Part shown: piece after piece, positions 37,541-49,970 of the stretch
Numbering within the stretch: position 1 is the first letter of the stretch
How the letters are laid out: each line of letters begins with the position of its first letter
From: Augochlora pura
Taxonomy: Eukaryota > Arthropoda > Insecta > Hymenoptera > Halictidae
DNA: 64,000 nt
NCBI RefSeq assembly: GCF_028453695.1
Contig: NC_135778.1
Span: forward strand, 38,583,985 to 38,647,984
Direction of reading: 5' to 3'
The notes under the pieces: generated by a model
Databases searched by the model: none
Told to the model about the DNA's origin: nothing
What the model saw: the letters and a program-made list of their open reading frames with translations, nothing else
Translations under genes and position numbers: made by a program

Positions 37541-40505
37541 AGTTGAAGTCGCATTTTATTCGCCTAACCTCTTGGCTAAACTCTTGGCTAAACGATAAAT
37601 ATAATTATATGAACATAACTATAGTATTTAAACGTAAAGTCAAGTATAACTCGCGTAATATTCAATGCGTCAAAGTTATTGAGTTATTTACAATATTTGC
37701 ATATAGAACTTTCGCATTAATGAATTTCCGGAGGTGAAATTGACGTCAATGGAGCTCGCGAAACACCTGATTTCCATTTAGCTCCGAGCAACGATATTCA
37801 TTCTTTTTAATAGTGATCTGGCGTAACCACGAAGACTAATAAAGCGACGATGGAACTAGCACAGTTTCTCCCGTCGACTGCTACGTTTTAACACGCGTGA
37901 GCCGCCGAAATATTAAACGAGTTAATTAAAGAGCGGCACGACCAAAGCGAGGTGTAATTATAATTGCATCGTGTTCTAGTAACGTGCGATTACTCGTGCA
38001 CGATAATAAGCATGGTCCCACTATTTATATAATCGCGATTCGAAAGAATCGTTCGCGTATGCCGGTAATAGTGTTTCATGAACTTATTATGCTTATTTTA
38101 TATCTTTTCCTATATCGAGCAATTTTTATAATAAAAATTGTAAATTACAACTATCCAACATATCCGATCAGGGTTGAAAGATAGACAGAAGGAAAAGGAT
38201 TATGTTAAACATTAACTATTTTAACTATAATAATTTTTTTATTATATTTATATAGATAGATGTTTTATAAAAAAAACTGTTCAGTGTCATAGCAATTGTT
38301 ATGTCATACCATTAATACCATTCTATTTGAATCGCACTAAAAAAGCGTAATCAATCGATGATTAATGATTTTTTAGTTAATCGTGGCCACCGATTACCTT
38401 TAACTTGGTTACCTTCTTGCTCATTAATCACTATTACCGGGCTACTTAGTAATCGTTAATCATTATTCATGCGTTGGGCGTAATCCTTAATCATCGATCA
38501 TGAATCATTCATCAAATTACATTTGGTCCAACTTTATCCCAAGCAAGAATATATCACCGAATATTCTTTAAAATTGTCAGACTATATGACCAATCGAAAC
38601 AATCGACTAACCTTGACTAACAAATAAGCCATTAATGCCACATCTCGCAAACACGTCTCTCAAATTTATTGAATAATTCAGCGTACAAAAGAATGCTTAC
38701 ATAGCTGTCCATCACGCGTGTGCAGCAACTTTACTAAATTTCAATGAAATGTACGGCTTGCTCGCGAATAACTGAAACCTGCAAAACGAACATTATTAAA
38801 CGTTATTTTTTCAGTAGCATGTATCGATCGAGAAACTTGTTCATTAATTATGTACTGAATTTCGAGATCGCAGAGCGGGCGGTTCGCGTATAGAAAAAAA
38901 AAAGAAAAAGCAAAGATCGCCTTACGTCAAGTTTCACCAACGATAAATTACACACCGGCGAAATCAGTCATCGAGAACTTGGCCAATCGTCAACGAAACA
39001 GAAACCTCGGAATGATATTCCCGATGCGCTTCGATCGCTGTGTTTCAGACAATGAATATTCGTATTCTAATTCCTGCGAATTACGGTTTTGCAACCGTTG
39101 TGAGGAAAAAATGAAACTTCGCGAGCCACGATAAGTGTACGGTTTCGATCTTCGTCGTATGGGAATGCGAAGATTCCCATATCGAATGCTCATTCTAAAT
39201 AATAGTATGAAGGACATGAAGAATTATAAGTAATAATATAGAGAATTTGTGAGAATTTTTAGATTCTAATATAGAGAAATCATATTGCAAATCAAACGCA
39301 TAATTATGCGATTTTTTACTAAAAATAAAAATTGCCTCTAACGATTTTACAAAACATTTCCACATGGAAATTGTATTCTTTCTTTAACCCTATTTTTACC
39401 AAGCGATATCAAAAAACTTCTTTGATCACCATTTTTGTATATTTTTTAATTATACATTTTATATATTATTATATATTATATTAACCTTTACCATTACACC
39501 TGATTCTAATTGAGAAATAATTATTAAGATTATGGTGTTTACTATTAAGATTGTTATTAATTTTTCTAAGTCTTACATAGGAATTCCAATCCAAGTAGGT
39601 CATACCTTCGAAAACAAATGTTACAGTCACACAAATACACGCGCCCAATCAGATACTATAAACACAATAGCGATAAGAGCCATAAGAAGTAGGGCTTATT
39701 GAGCGCGAGGTGTACGACTTTTTAGTTTAGTTCAAGCCTCTGGCACTTCTAGAGAAAGGGAGCAGACAATACAAACACAACTTATAGATTTAACCTTATT
39801 TTCATATAATATATTTATAATTTAAAATTACATAAAATTTTAGGTTATAAATGTAACCAAATTAAATAATCTCTAATAAACATGCATGAATGTATTAATA
39901 AATAAGTTGCATTAAATTATCTATATTTGATCAAACGAATTTCCTTAAGCTGATGCATAGATCCATAAATCGAGTGTCTTGACATAACCTAGCTGTTTTA
40001 ATCATTTTTGAACGCACTGAGCTTCTCTGCAATCTCGAGCGTTGCGTTATGACGATCTTAATCTATAATAGCCTTGATAAATGGGTCTCGTCAACATCAT
40101 CTGGATGGCCAGATCATTACACATTTTTCAGTGAAAAATTACCAGAATGAAAGACAAACTAACATCGACATTGCCTTCCTTTGAAATCTTTATTTCCGTA
40201 TACAGCGCATAAGTTATGCTTGCGATGCGTACTTGCTGTTTTGGAAATAATGCAATAAAATAAAATCTTTTCTTCGATTTTTAAACTGGGATAAGAACGA
40301 AATTAATTAACTAATCGATACAATTATCGTACTAAATTGAAGGTAGAGGTCCAACCGCCAAGAAAACAATAAATTAAATACTTTGATCACGTTGACAAAA
40401 CAGAAGATTATCTACTCTATTCTCTCTATCGTGTCTATCTATACGAACCTAATAATTAACAACGTTACCGATCGAATCTAATCGAGAACGTTATTTGCTT
40501 TCCAG
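37541..40505. other. No exon recognised; probable upstream or intronic DNA of the 40.5 kb gene
   Basis: Mostly AT-rich. The 3' splice site at 40505 implies at least one upstream non-coding exon, but none can be picked out by eye. Confidence 0.5.
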
Positions 40506-40706
40506 AATCGAGACGCATGAGAGTCCATCGCGGGCCAGTATTGTCAGGTGAGGGCCCAGCAGCTTCCGGCGACGGAATCGTGAGATGTCGATGGCCGACG
40601 GTATGGACAATCCGGCGTTCGCCAGCGAGGAGGACTCCGCCGGCGGTGAGCCGAAGGTGGACGGCGGCCAGCAACAAGTGACCTTGGACCAGGACCACAA
40701 CAAGCC
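40506..40706 (+). CDS. N-terminal coding exon of an unidentified protein, truncated by assembly gap
   Basis: This is the best-supported coding piece in the window. A consensus-like 3' splice site (pyrimidine-rich stretch ending in CAG at 40503-40505) precedes the exon. Coding probably begins at ATG 40585; a second in-frame ATG at 40591 has G at +4. An in-frame TGA at 40549-40551 prevents extension upstream, so 40506-40584 would be 5' UTR. The 40 visible residues start MSMADGMDNPAF, continue through an acidic Ser/Glu/Asp/Gly-rich stretch and end QVTLDQDHNK, with two bases (CC) of the next codon before the Ns. The composition fits a disordered cytoplasmic N-terminus; no signal peptide or membrane segment is visible. 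GC-rich third positions contrast with the AT-rich flanks. A donor-like CAG|GTGAG at 40545-40552 could instead end an upstream non-coding exon, which would change the UTR model. Acidic N-termini with a DNPAF-type motif occur in several multi-pass transporter families, but that is only a guess. Any reading frame continuing across the Ns is meaningless because the gap size is unknown. Confidence 0.6.
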
Positions 40707-40806
40707 NNNNNNNNNNNNNNNNNNNNNNNNNNNNNNNNNNNNNNNNNNNNNNNNNNNNNNNNNNNNNNNNNNNNNNNNNNNNNNNNNNNNNNNNNNNNNN
40801 NNNNNN
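40707..40806. other. Assembly gap of 100 N
   Basis: There are exactly 100 Ns, the usual placeholder for a gap of unknown length. The gap removes the 3' part of the coding exon and its splice donor. The sequence resuming at 40807 is AT-rich and looks intronic. Confidence 0.98.
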
Positions 40807-42845
40807 ATTGTTGATTATTTGCCAAATGGCGAATTTTTGTCACGTGGACGAATATTTGTTAACAAACAGCGTAAATAGCGTTTACAACGGTACCAGACAA
40901 AATTGTAAAATAATGTTGCGTGAAAAGTAACAGGTAAACGCAACGCACCGGAAATGATAACTTCGACCATTGGAAGATCATTCGATCATTGGAAGATCAT
41001 CGGACCATTGGGTTATCAATTGACTAATTTCGACCAATTTTGCGATCGTATTTACCGATCAATCGCGACCGTATTTATCGATTAATCGCGATCGTTCCGC
41101 GTCGAAATACAATTTCGCCGGAAGCAGACGCGTTACATGAAAACTATTGCCGTTCCCATCGTTGCTAAACCATTTTTTCCGTTGAGTTATTATTGCGTCG
41201 CGCCGAGTGACGGTCATGATTGTTGCGCGGCCGGACAATCTGTTACCGCGTGTCCATTTGTAACGATATTTTTCCGAGGTTCCGGCCGCGTGATATTTTT
41301 CTCAGCCTGTCGACAGGGGAATTTGTAAGCGGCGCGGGCCCGGCCCGTCGCGTCAGTCTCTTCATCGAATGCCGGTCACAAACGCGCTCGAAAACGCACT
41401 GCGAAAGTAAAACACAATTTCGCCTAGTCTTTTGTGATTCGCCGGAATTGTCAATAACAGGTCGCGGGCTGGAAATATTTTGCCGTATCGACGAATAAAT
41501 GAAAGAAATTACTAGGCAGGATATAATTCACATATTCTGTATCAGCGTGGACAATGCTTTTTTGACATGTTAATCGTGGAAATAAAAATCACGATTTTTT
41601 TATATTTTTCATATTTTTAATATTTTATGTTATATTTTCTAAGGAAACTCGTTCGTTATGCTATGCTTCATTATGCTAATATCTTTGAGGTTATGTTAGT
41701 AACTTTGAGGTTATGTTAGTATCTTTGAGGTTATGTCAATACCTTTGAGATCTAGTAATTATATCTTTCAGATTTAGCAATTCATGTTTGCTTATGTTTA
41801 AGATTGTAAATATAGAGTCGATTGAATTAATTCTCTATAGATCGATATTTTTATACGAGTACAAAATGGTGGCAAGATGTAAATTAACAACTTTAGAATT
41901 TTTAAAAAGGTGACTTTATTCTAATGTGTGAAGTATAAAAAATGTGACGAATAAACTTCTTGATTATGGAGGAGAAATGACAGAAAAATAACCAAAAAAT
42001 GTAAAAATCGTTTTTAACTATTTTATCTGAACCTGGAACGAAAAATTTAACTTTTCGCAATCGTTAACCGTTCGTAACTTATAACGACGTCAGCCGATTT
42101 CGTCGAAATGTTCAGTATGCATCTAAATTATCTCTGTCTACGAAAAATAATAAAAAATATAATAAAAACAGTTGAAAAAGAAACATCGTTCTTCGATTCT
42201 CATCGTGCCAGAAAATTTCAATTTTTGACAACAATTGCTGTTTTCTAATAAACTAATGCCTCCAACATCCCAAACAATTTTAGATCGCTTGGTCCAATAA
42301 CTAAGTGTTCAATAACAATTGATGTAATTAAATAATTATCAGACTTTTTTCGAGTAATTCGCTGGAAACAGAAATCAAGAAATAACGAAATAAACGAAGC
42401 TGAGAGAAGATAGACGCCCTAATTTTATGCGCGGAGCAAGTATCATGCCCGTCCGGCCGATTTTAAGGCCGTTCCGTTAAAAAGAGGCTTTCCGCCGTGG
42501 CAACGCGAGAGGAAGAAGGGCGCGGTGGTGGTGGTGGGGGGCAGAAAAAAGTAACGACGGAAAAGCTGCAATAAATCTGGTCCCGCGGTGACGATGGCTG
42601 CGCCGCTCGACAAATCGATTGGAAAAAAAAAAAGAAAGGTTTCGCTGCCCGTAACGAATAAAGCTCTCCATTCATCACGTTCGTCTTGTTAATCCACATC
42701 GTGATCGGTTAGGAATGAGCGCCGCTTTTCCTGGAAAGTCAATAGCCGGGGGAACGCCGAGGAATCGAAACGGGAAAGATTTTGCAATTGGAACAATTGC
42801 CGCTATTAACCGTGCCGAGACCTTTTTCCATCGTTCAGAAAGTTT
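40807..42845. other. No exon recognised; probable intron after gap
   Basis: Short ATTGGAAGATCATTCGATC-type repeats lie at about 40970-41010. 41100-41480 is CG-richer. A (GGT)n run lies at about 42522-42540. Confidence 0.45.
41681..41760. repeat. 20-bp tandem repeat carrying the AGGTTATGT motif
   Basis: Three full units and one decayed unit of ATCTTTGAGGTTATGTTAGT are present at exact 20-bp spacing. Each full unit contains AGGTTATGT (41688, 41708, 41728). Confidence 0.9.
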
Positions 42846-43225
42846 GATATTCTCACTAAAGATATTTATTTAGATCTATTGTCTCACTAATGATTTTCAT
42901 TTAGATGCATTGTCTCAACTAAAGATTTTTATTTAGTTGCATTGTCTCACTAAAAATATTCACTCATTTAGATATATTGTTTCATTAAAAATATTCACTC
43001 ATTTAGATATATTGTCTCACTAAAAATATTAATTTATTTAGATATATTGTCTCACTAAAAATATTCACTCATTTAGATATATTGTCTCACTGAAAATTTT
43101 CACTTAGATATATTGTCTCACCGAAAATATTCACTCACTTAGATATATTGTCTCACTAAAAATTTTCATTTATTTAGATATGTTGTCTCACTAAAAATTT
43201 TCACTCACTTAGAACTATTGTCACA
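42846..43225. repeat. 35-bp tandem array
   Basis: About ten units of ATTTAGATATATTGTCTCAC plus TAAAAATATTCACTC are present; GATATATTGT recurs at 42971, 43006 and 43041. Outer units are more diverged and some are shorter. Confidence 0.9.
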
Positions 43226-43774
43226 CTATATTTCATTAAGCCGTCAATCTATAAGAAATTTAAATAATCAGTTAAATAAAATAAATTGCTGTTAGAATCA
43301 ATAAATTGCTGCTAGAATCAATAAAAATTGAGGTTAGGATCACTAAAAAGGTTAAGTCTGCAAGAAATAATTTCAGAAAAATACGCTCTAAAAAATTGCA
43401 AAATCATTTTCTACTTTTCCTATACACATTTATATTTAACATCGAAAATAAGTTGACAAATATAGATAAATAAAGCTATAGATAATGCTAAGCATGCTCG
43501 ATTGGATCTTTGTCAAACGGATCCGTCGTTCGAGCGCCAAAAAGCGACCGCGCGCGCCGGATGGAAATTTGTAAGCCGTAAAAAATTAAGGAACCACTTT
43601 CGAATGGACGGGCAAGAATTATTAAAACCACTTACAAGAGTTTACCGTTTCATGAACTTCTGTTGGAACGTTTTATATGCAATATTTATTCGTCGGTTTT
43701 ATCTCGTCAAAACTTGAACGCCTTTTGGCTCGAAATGAAATTTTTACAAGCGGCATTTTTACAATTGTCTTTTG

Positions 43775-44023
43775 TTAACCCTCATAGCCTGTGAATCGGT
43801 CCTCATAATAATTAAGAATTTTTTATATCTATTATTTAGATAAATTTGTTAGATTGTACTATAGCGAGCTTCAATATTATATTAATATATTCAATATTAT
43901 ATATAATTCTTTTAATATTAAATATCTTCTGTGATTAATAAAATAGATAAAATTAAAAAGGAAAAGAAGATTTAACATTGTGCTGAATTTTTACGATTAA
44001 GTGACTGGTCGGTAAAGTGTTAA
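43775..44023. mobile_element. Family B TTAA element, copy B3
   Basis: A 249-bp copy begins TTAACCCTCATAGCCTGTG, contains GAATCGGTCCTCATAATAAT and TATAGCGAGCTTCAATATTA, and ends GACTGGTCGGTAAAGTGTTAA. Its right terminus is the best preserved in the family and is the inverse of the B1 left end. Confidence 0.65.
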
Positions 44024-45858
44024 AGTGGACGATTAAAGTCAAAGTTTGCATATACTATACACTGAGACAAATATATATATATATATAATTAATTCGTTTA
44101 TTAATCGTAATATTAATTAACGTTCTCCCGGAGCTCCCAGTAAATATATAGCTGTGCGTACAAAAATATACAGTATAATAAAAATATATAAATTAAGAAA
44201 AATGGTAATTTAGTTACGAAAAACTTGATTCGCGCAAATCCAGCCCCGGCTAAAGGGTTAAAGGGAGACCAAAAATTTTCAATCGCAACTGCGCTTTCAC
44301 CCGCCGGATTTCCGTTGCGATCCAGCGGCCTTCTCCCGCCCTTTTTACCGCGTTTTTCTCTTCCGTTGGCTCGTCTGCGACGCCGCGAAGGGTGAAAGAA
44401 ACGAAAGTGTTCCGGGGTCCTGCTGCGAACGCGTTTCTTATCGTCGCGGTTATCAACACGCGCATTTTGCAAAGGGGGAATCCTAATTCTTCCCGCCTCG
44501 CCGGGTAACCGAGTCTCGTTTTCCATCGGCGGAAGATACCGGTCGAGATTCGCGCCGTGCCGGAAACGGTTCTTCGATTCAGGAAGCCACCGGCCGCGAT
44601 AAATGGAAAAGCGAAATATGCCCGATTGTATAGTAATACGTCCCGCATTAAATTCTATCTATCCGGTCACGTTTTTCTTATTGCGAGCCGTGGCAGATAA
44701 AGGAAAAGTCGCTTTCCTTTCACCGTGACTGTTTTTTTTTTAAATAATAATGTTGTCTCGATATATTCTACATAATTGTTATATTATATATTACCAAGTC
44801 TTGTTTGAAATAACTGGCAGACAGTTGGCTTAGTAAAAGAAGCCTAAAATGTGTTTTTTATATTTTTTAAAAATTTAATAGGTTATGTAATATATTATAT
44901 AATATATGGAATAGGTTAATATAATATATTATAGAATATATAGAATAGGTTAATATAAGATAAACAATATTTAGCTAAATTTTTTTGTATCATAATTTTC
45001 TTAAAACGAATGCCGTATATTTTTGTTTTATATTTTAGTAAAGAAATTCCATGCAGGAAAATAAAAATAACCTACAAACGATCCTGAAAAATTTATTAAA
45101 CAAAAATGTACATTTCTCAAAAAGTTAGGCTAGAATAAGCTGATTCCTCATACTAGCTAATAAACATTAACGTCAACAGCTACCCTAGAATTACGATGTC
45201 CCCAGAGAGAAAATAATGGATAACAAAGGGTTAATATCAAGACCACAACCATTTTCCCAAAAAAATTCTTCCAAATCAAAGCGCGTCGAATCATTCCCGA
45301 AAGGTTATGTCAATTGCAATGTGTTTCAAAGGTGCGCCAGAAAATGTCTCCACATCCCGCCGAATCCTAAACACCTAAAAGTCCTGGCGCATCAATTCCC
45401 CCTAGCAGAAGAATGCCAGGAATCAAAGTCGCCGCCACGTCGCGGCCTTTCCTCCTCGCATCGACTAGGCAGATCGAAACCCGCTTTTCGTCTTCCAACC
45501 GTGGAGGTTGTTTCCGCGTCACCGAAGACGCGCGTGCCAGCCCAGGTATCTCTCCCTACATTCCCAGTCATTGACAACCCGGGCGGAGTAAACACCGCGC
45601 CGGAGCATTTGAAACGACGCGACGTCGGGAGTGCTCGGGCGCAGCTTCGCCCACGGTGACGAGAGAAACTGGAATGAATAACGCTATCTTATCGGGCGAG
45701 CCGAGAGTGAGAGGCATGTATCATTCGCGAAACGCTCGGCGGTGCCCCGCGCCGCGCGATGGCCTCAGATGGCCGGCGACGATAAGTGACCCTCGTTGCC
45801 GAGACCCCGGCCACTTATTTTTCACGAGTGCGCGACGAAACGAACGGGGCCGCGTCAC
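44024..45858. other. No gene supported
   Basis: 44260-44700 and 45200-45858 are CpG-rich. A 147-codon forward frame (45216-45659) includes a dispersed AGGTTATGTC motif and has no recognisable domain. 44720-45190 is AT-rich. Confidence 0.5.
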
Positions 45859-46865
45859 GAGAATAAGAGAGTGAGAGAGTGAGAGAGTAAGAGAGCAAGA
45901 GAGTAAGAGAGTAAGAGAGTAAAAGAGTCAGAGTGAGAGAATAAGAGAGTAAGAGAGTAAAAAAGTAAGAGAGCAAGAAAGTAAGAGAGTAAAAGAGTCA
46001 GAGTGAGAGAATAAGAGAGTAAAAGAGTCAGAGTGAGAGAATAAGAGAGTAAGAGAGTAAGAGTGAGAGATTGAGAGGGCAAGAGAGTAAGAGAGCGACA
46101 GCAAGAGAGTGAAAAAGCTATAGTAAGTGAGTGAGAAAGCGAGAGTAAGAGAGCAAGAAGGCAAGAGTAAGAGAGCGACAGCAAGAGAGTGAAAAAGCGA
46201 TAATAAGTGAGTGAGAAAGCGAAAGTAAGAGAGCAAGAAGGCGAGAGTAATAGAGCGACAGCAAGAGAGTGAAAAAGCGATAGTAAGTGAGTGAAAAAGC
46301 TATAGTAAGTGAGTGAAAAAGCCAGAGTAAGAGAGCGACAGCAAGAGAGTGAAAAAGCTATAGTAAGTGAGTGAGAAAGCGAGAGTAAGAGAGCGACAGC
46401 AAGAGGAAGATATAGCAAGAGAATGAGAGAGTAAGAGAGTGATAGCAAAAGCGTGAAATCGAGAGAGTGACAGCGATAGCGTGAGAGCGAAAAAGTGACG
46501 ACGAAGGCGTGAGAAGAAGAGGGTGACGTCGCGAAACTGAGAGCAAGAGCGCGAGAGCTAGGGTGAGAGTATGAGAGCAAGAGAGCGACAGCAAGAGAGA
46601 TAGAGAGCAGGATAGCGACAGCGAAAGAGCAAGAGAGTGACAGTGACAGCAATAGAGCGAAAGAGTGACAGCTAGAGCGTGAGAGCAAGAGAGAGCCGGC
46701 GAGAAACTGAGAGCGAGGATAAGAGCGTGAGAGCAAGAGAGCGAGAGAGCAATATAGCGACAGCAAAAGAACGACAGAGCAATATAGCGACACCAGGAGA
46801 GCGACAGCGATAGAGAACCATATAGAAAGAGAGAGGTAGAAAGACCGAGGAAGAAAGGCATAGGA
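45859..46865. repeat. 1-kb purine-rich (GA) tract with 80-bp higher-order unit
   Basis: The plus strand is almost entirely A/G with short GAGAGTAA and GCGACAGCAAGA motifs. A higher-order unit starting GCGACAGCAAGAGAGTGAAA recurs at 46095, 46175, 46255 and 46335, exactly 80 bp apart, and again at 46393. The reverse strand has no stop for about 1.2 kb, producing a Leu/Ser-rich 410-codon frame. A pyrimidine-rich strand cannot easily form stop codons, and the 80-bp period is not a multiple of three, so this is not a gene. Confidence 0.9.
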
Positions 46866-47527
46866 AACAGGAGTCCGCAGCAGAACGAGAAACAGAAAGA
46901 CGCAGGAAAAACCGTCGGCCAGACGGCGAAAGGGGCGGCGGGGCGCGGAAGAAGGGGGCTGAAGAGCGGGGTTGAAAAGGGAAGAAAAAGGAGGGAGGGG
47001 GGGTTGCGCGCCGATGTTTCCGTGCGAATGGAAACGGGCACGCAATAGAAAAGGCCGGGACTCTCCAATTTGCTGAGAGCTCTCCATCTTCTCGGGCTCT
47101 CTCTCTCTCTCTCTCCCTCTCCTCTCTTCTTTCCTGCGCTGTGTGTTTCTCCCTCCCCCACTTCAGGCCGCGCGCGCGTCTTCCGTTCCTTTCCTCGCTG
47201 CGCGCATTCACACTTCCTCTCCACCTATCTTATTACGGCTGTTCCTCCACCTCCTCCACCTCCTCCACCTCCTTGTCCTGCCTTCCACGATCGACCTCAT
47301 CCCTTAGAAAACTAAATACTCGACCGTTAATGGCAACGCGCTCTCTCTCTTGGGCAACGCGCGAGCAAGTTTTCAGTGCGCGCCGAGGGGGTGTGTGTGA
47401 CGCGGGGGGTGGGGGGAGGCTTAGGTTGCGATCCGGTTGCGCACAGTTTCGATCTTGATGGATACGATGGGGGTTTCGAGATTGTTCGAATACCGTTTGG
47501 CTGAGGTGCGACGGACGGTGAACATAA
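46866..47527. other. No gene seen; GC-rich simple-sequence DNA
   Basis: Purine-rich DNA changes to pyrimidine-rich DNA, with CT and CCT repeats and a G-rich stretch at about 47401-47420. Confidence 0.6.
47096..47128. repeat. (CT)n microsatellite
   Basis: A dinucleotide CT run with a few interruptions, followed at 47240-47272 by (CCTCCA)n. Confidence 0.85.
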
Positions 47528-47756
47528 TTAACCCTTTGCACTCAAGGCCATTTTAGCTGCAATTATTTCTCACAGTATTTTCATTTTAAGCGACGAAGTG
47601 TGTTTTATATACACCAAATTAATTCTCGTGATTCATACTACCATATTTAACAATTTTTCTAAAATTAAACATTGTTGGTATAACAATCATTTTAAAGGGT
47701 GAAAGAACAATATTAGTGGTGCCTGAGAGTCACCATTCGAGTGCAAAGGGTTAAAA
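47528..47756 (-). mobile_element. Family A MITE, complete copy, reverse orientation (A3)
   Basis: This 229-bp copy has both termini: TTAACCCTTTGCACTCAAGG on the left and CATTCGAGTGCAAAGGGTTAA on the right. The right part reads GTGCCTGAGAGTCACC, the reverse complement of the A1 left landmark. Both TTAA sites are intact and no open frame is present. Confidence 0.8.
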
Positions 47757-48635
47757 ACCACCCTAAATGTAGAATCGCCACCACGATATCGTACACACCA
47801 TGTACAACAGTAATTAACTATTACTTTTTAAATCGTTTCAAGTTCTATTGAAACGTCCGTTGTAGAATGAAAAATTTCTTTCGTCCGCCGGCTTAATTGA
47901 TAACACAGAAGAGTGAATATATTCCAGGAATTCGTTTAAACAGACCGTGTTGCAAAAAAAAGTTCGGCAGATATAAATGGGTTTCGGTATTTTCTGGCGC
48001 GGCGGAAGTTCAAATCGGGTATCGAACTTTAGAATTGAATAAATGAATTTTTATTCAATCTTGGTTAGCATGGGAGCTAAATGAATTTTCTCTGCCATTT
48101 AGCTCGCCGACTGTTTCGAAGCTCTTTTATAAAAAAAAACATTCCAAACTTTATAAGTTCTTTGTGCATACAACGCAGTTTTTATTCGACGTTTTATTGC
48201 AATAATTGTGCGACATAAAGCGAGTTCAAATGTAAATATAAAAATCGTCTAACAAATTATATAATTTTTTTAATTATTTAGTAAGTATTTTTATTTAGTA
48301 TTTATTTTTATTATGTTTAACTGTCAATGTGCAAGATTTAGGTAGAGGTATTTTATACAATATTTAGAATTTTCTGCGCCGTAGTTCGACTTGTATTTAT
48401 CGTTTTAGCAATTTTTCTTTGGGGACTACTTGGATTTTAATGAAAAATTACAAGTTTTCGTTTTTCCATTATTGTTCACTTTTTTTATATTCTATTTTTA
48501 CTAGGAAAGCTTAAAATGTGTACTATAGCTTGATCCGACGTTTAAAGAGAATAAAGAAAAAGTGTCACTTTTAAGGTTATGTCATATTCAATCTGAAGGA
48601 TTAATAAATCGACATTATTTTAAGTACAAGAATGT

Positions 48636-48725
48636 ACAATGTACGTCATACTAATATACTTAAATATAGGTCATACCAATATACTTAAATATACATCATA
48701 CCAATACACTTAAATGTACGCCATA
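48636..48725. repeat. ~25-bp tandem repeat, about 3 units
   Basis: The unit GTCATACCAATATACTTAAA plus TATA recurs with small changes. Confidence 0.75.
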
Positions 48726-49077
48726 CTTCCTCAATAAAATATTAAAACTACAATACGTTACGAACTCTTCGAATATAACGTTACGCGCTACGATTTCAAA
48801 CAACGTCGCGCATAATGGTAATCCGACCGTCTTCCTGTATCCAAACGAAAATGGTGGACGGTGGCGGACGTGCGACGTCGATGGCAAAAGCGTTAACGCT
48901 GAATCGGATCGGTTTTCACCGGGAAGGGTCCACGGCATTAGTCCATTTACAGTGTTTCTTCAAAGCCGTCGTTTTATCGAAGACCACTCGAGATCGCGTT
49001 CTATCGTCGCAGCGGTCTCGAAAGTGTACTCCATCGGAGTTAACCTTAAACATACCGGTCGCACTGTTATACTATAA

Positions 49078-49101
49078 GAAGAAGAAGAAGAAGAAGAAAG
49101 A
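49078..49101. repeat. (AAG)n microsatellite
   Basis: About eight AAG units are present, giving a Lys run in one forward open frame that is not otherwise gene-like. Confidence 0.9.
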
Positions 49102-49308
49102 GAGGATCTCTCGAGACTCCATAATTGTTAAGGCAAGAGGTTCAGAAATGACTTTATGGTATGGCCGTTTCTATATTCGTATACCGCATGGTATGTTTCT
49201 ATTAATTCGAAAGAAAATTCGAATCCTCTGTATAAAATTCCTTTTTCTTCCAAGAAATGGCTGCGGTCGAGAAAAGTTCTGTCCACAGTACTTGTAAAGA
49301 GAATGGCA

Positions 49309-49322
49309 CGGCAAGGGGTTAA
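49309..49322. mobile_element. TTAACCCC-family terminus
   Basis: The block CGGCAAGGGGTTAA is shared exactly with 58651-58664. The other end of this element was not found. Confidence 0.4.
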
Positions 49323-49772
49323 ACGACGTTTTCTCGCCTCTTGTTTCTCATCGAGAGAGAGAGTCGTCCAACGAAGTACGGGTCAAATGGGAGACGGTGG
49401 CTCCGCGACCTCGCGGTCGAACAGTTTAATAATGCAACGTATGCTCCAGTCTTTGAGGTTACACGTTACCTTGTTGCGGGCACAGTTGCCTAATAAGCGT
49501 GGCAGTGCTTATATATGTATGTCTATCGATCAGTTTACATTCGGTTAACAGGCCGTCGTCCAATCTATTTAAGTTGCAGTTTATTCGATGTATGTATATT
49601 ATGTCGCTGTCATCGCGTAAAGTGTGTAGAATATTTCTGTACAGGTTACGACAGTTAATTATTCATAAAGAACATCCTATAAACAAAAATAGGAGAATAT
49701 TGGATTGTTAGATTCGAGAAATTGATAAAGTTACATTTACAGGTTATGTACCGAAGGGAGACTTTCAAACAA

Positions 49773-49970
49773 TTAACCCTTTGCACTCTGAGGCACCACT
49801 GAAATTGTTACAGCACGTTCCAAAATAATTTTTATATTCTGAAAAATTAGATTTCGAAAATTATTAAAATTATTAAATTAATTTCATATGCATAAAATAC
49901 ATTTTGTCATATAAAATGGAAATGCTATATATCAGAAAAGATATTTTAGAATCACAGTTCAAATGGCTTA
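49773..49970 (+). mobile_element. Family A MITE, right end decayed (A4)
   Basis: The copy starts TTAACCCTTTGCACTCTGAG, lacking the GTGGTGA block seen in A1, and continues CACGTTCCAAAATAATTTT. It retains ATCACAGTTCAAATGGCTTA near the right end, after which the terminal repeat is no longer recognisable. Confidence 0.7.

Noticed and set aside
45216..45659. 147-codon forward open frame
   Set aside because: It contains a dispersed repeat motif and shows no domain or splice context.
45855..47087. 410-codon reverse open frame
   Set aside because: It lies mainly in a pyrimidine-rich repeat strand that lacks stops by composition; it is almost all Leu/Ser/Ala/Tyr, and the 80-bp repeat period does not preserve frame.
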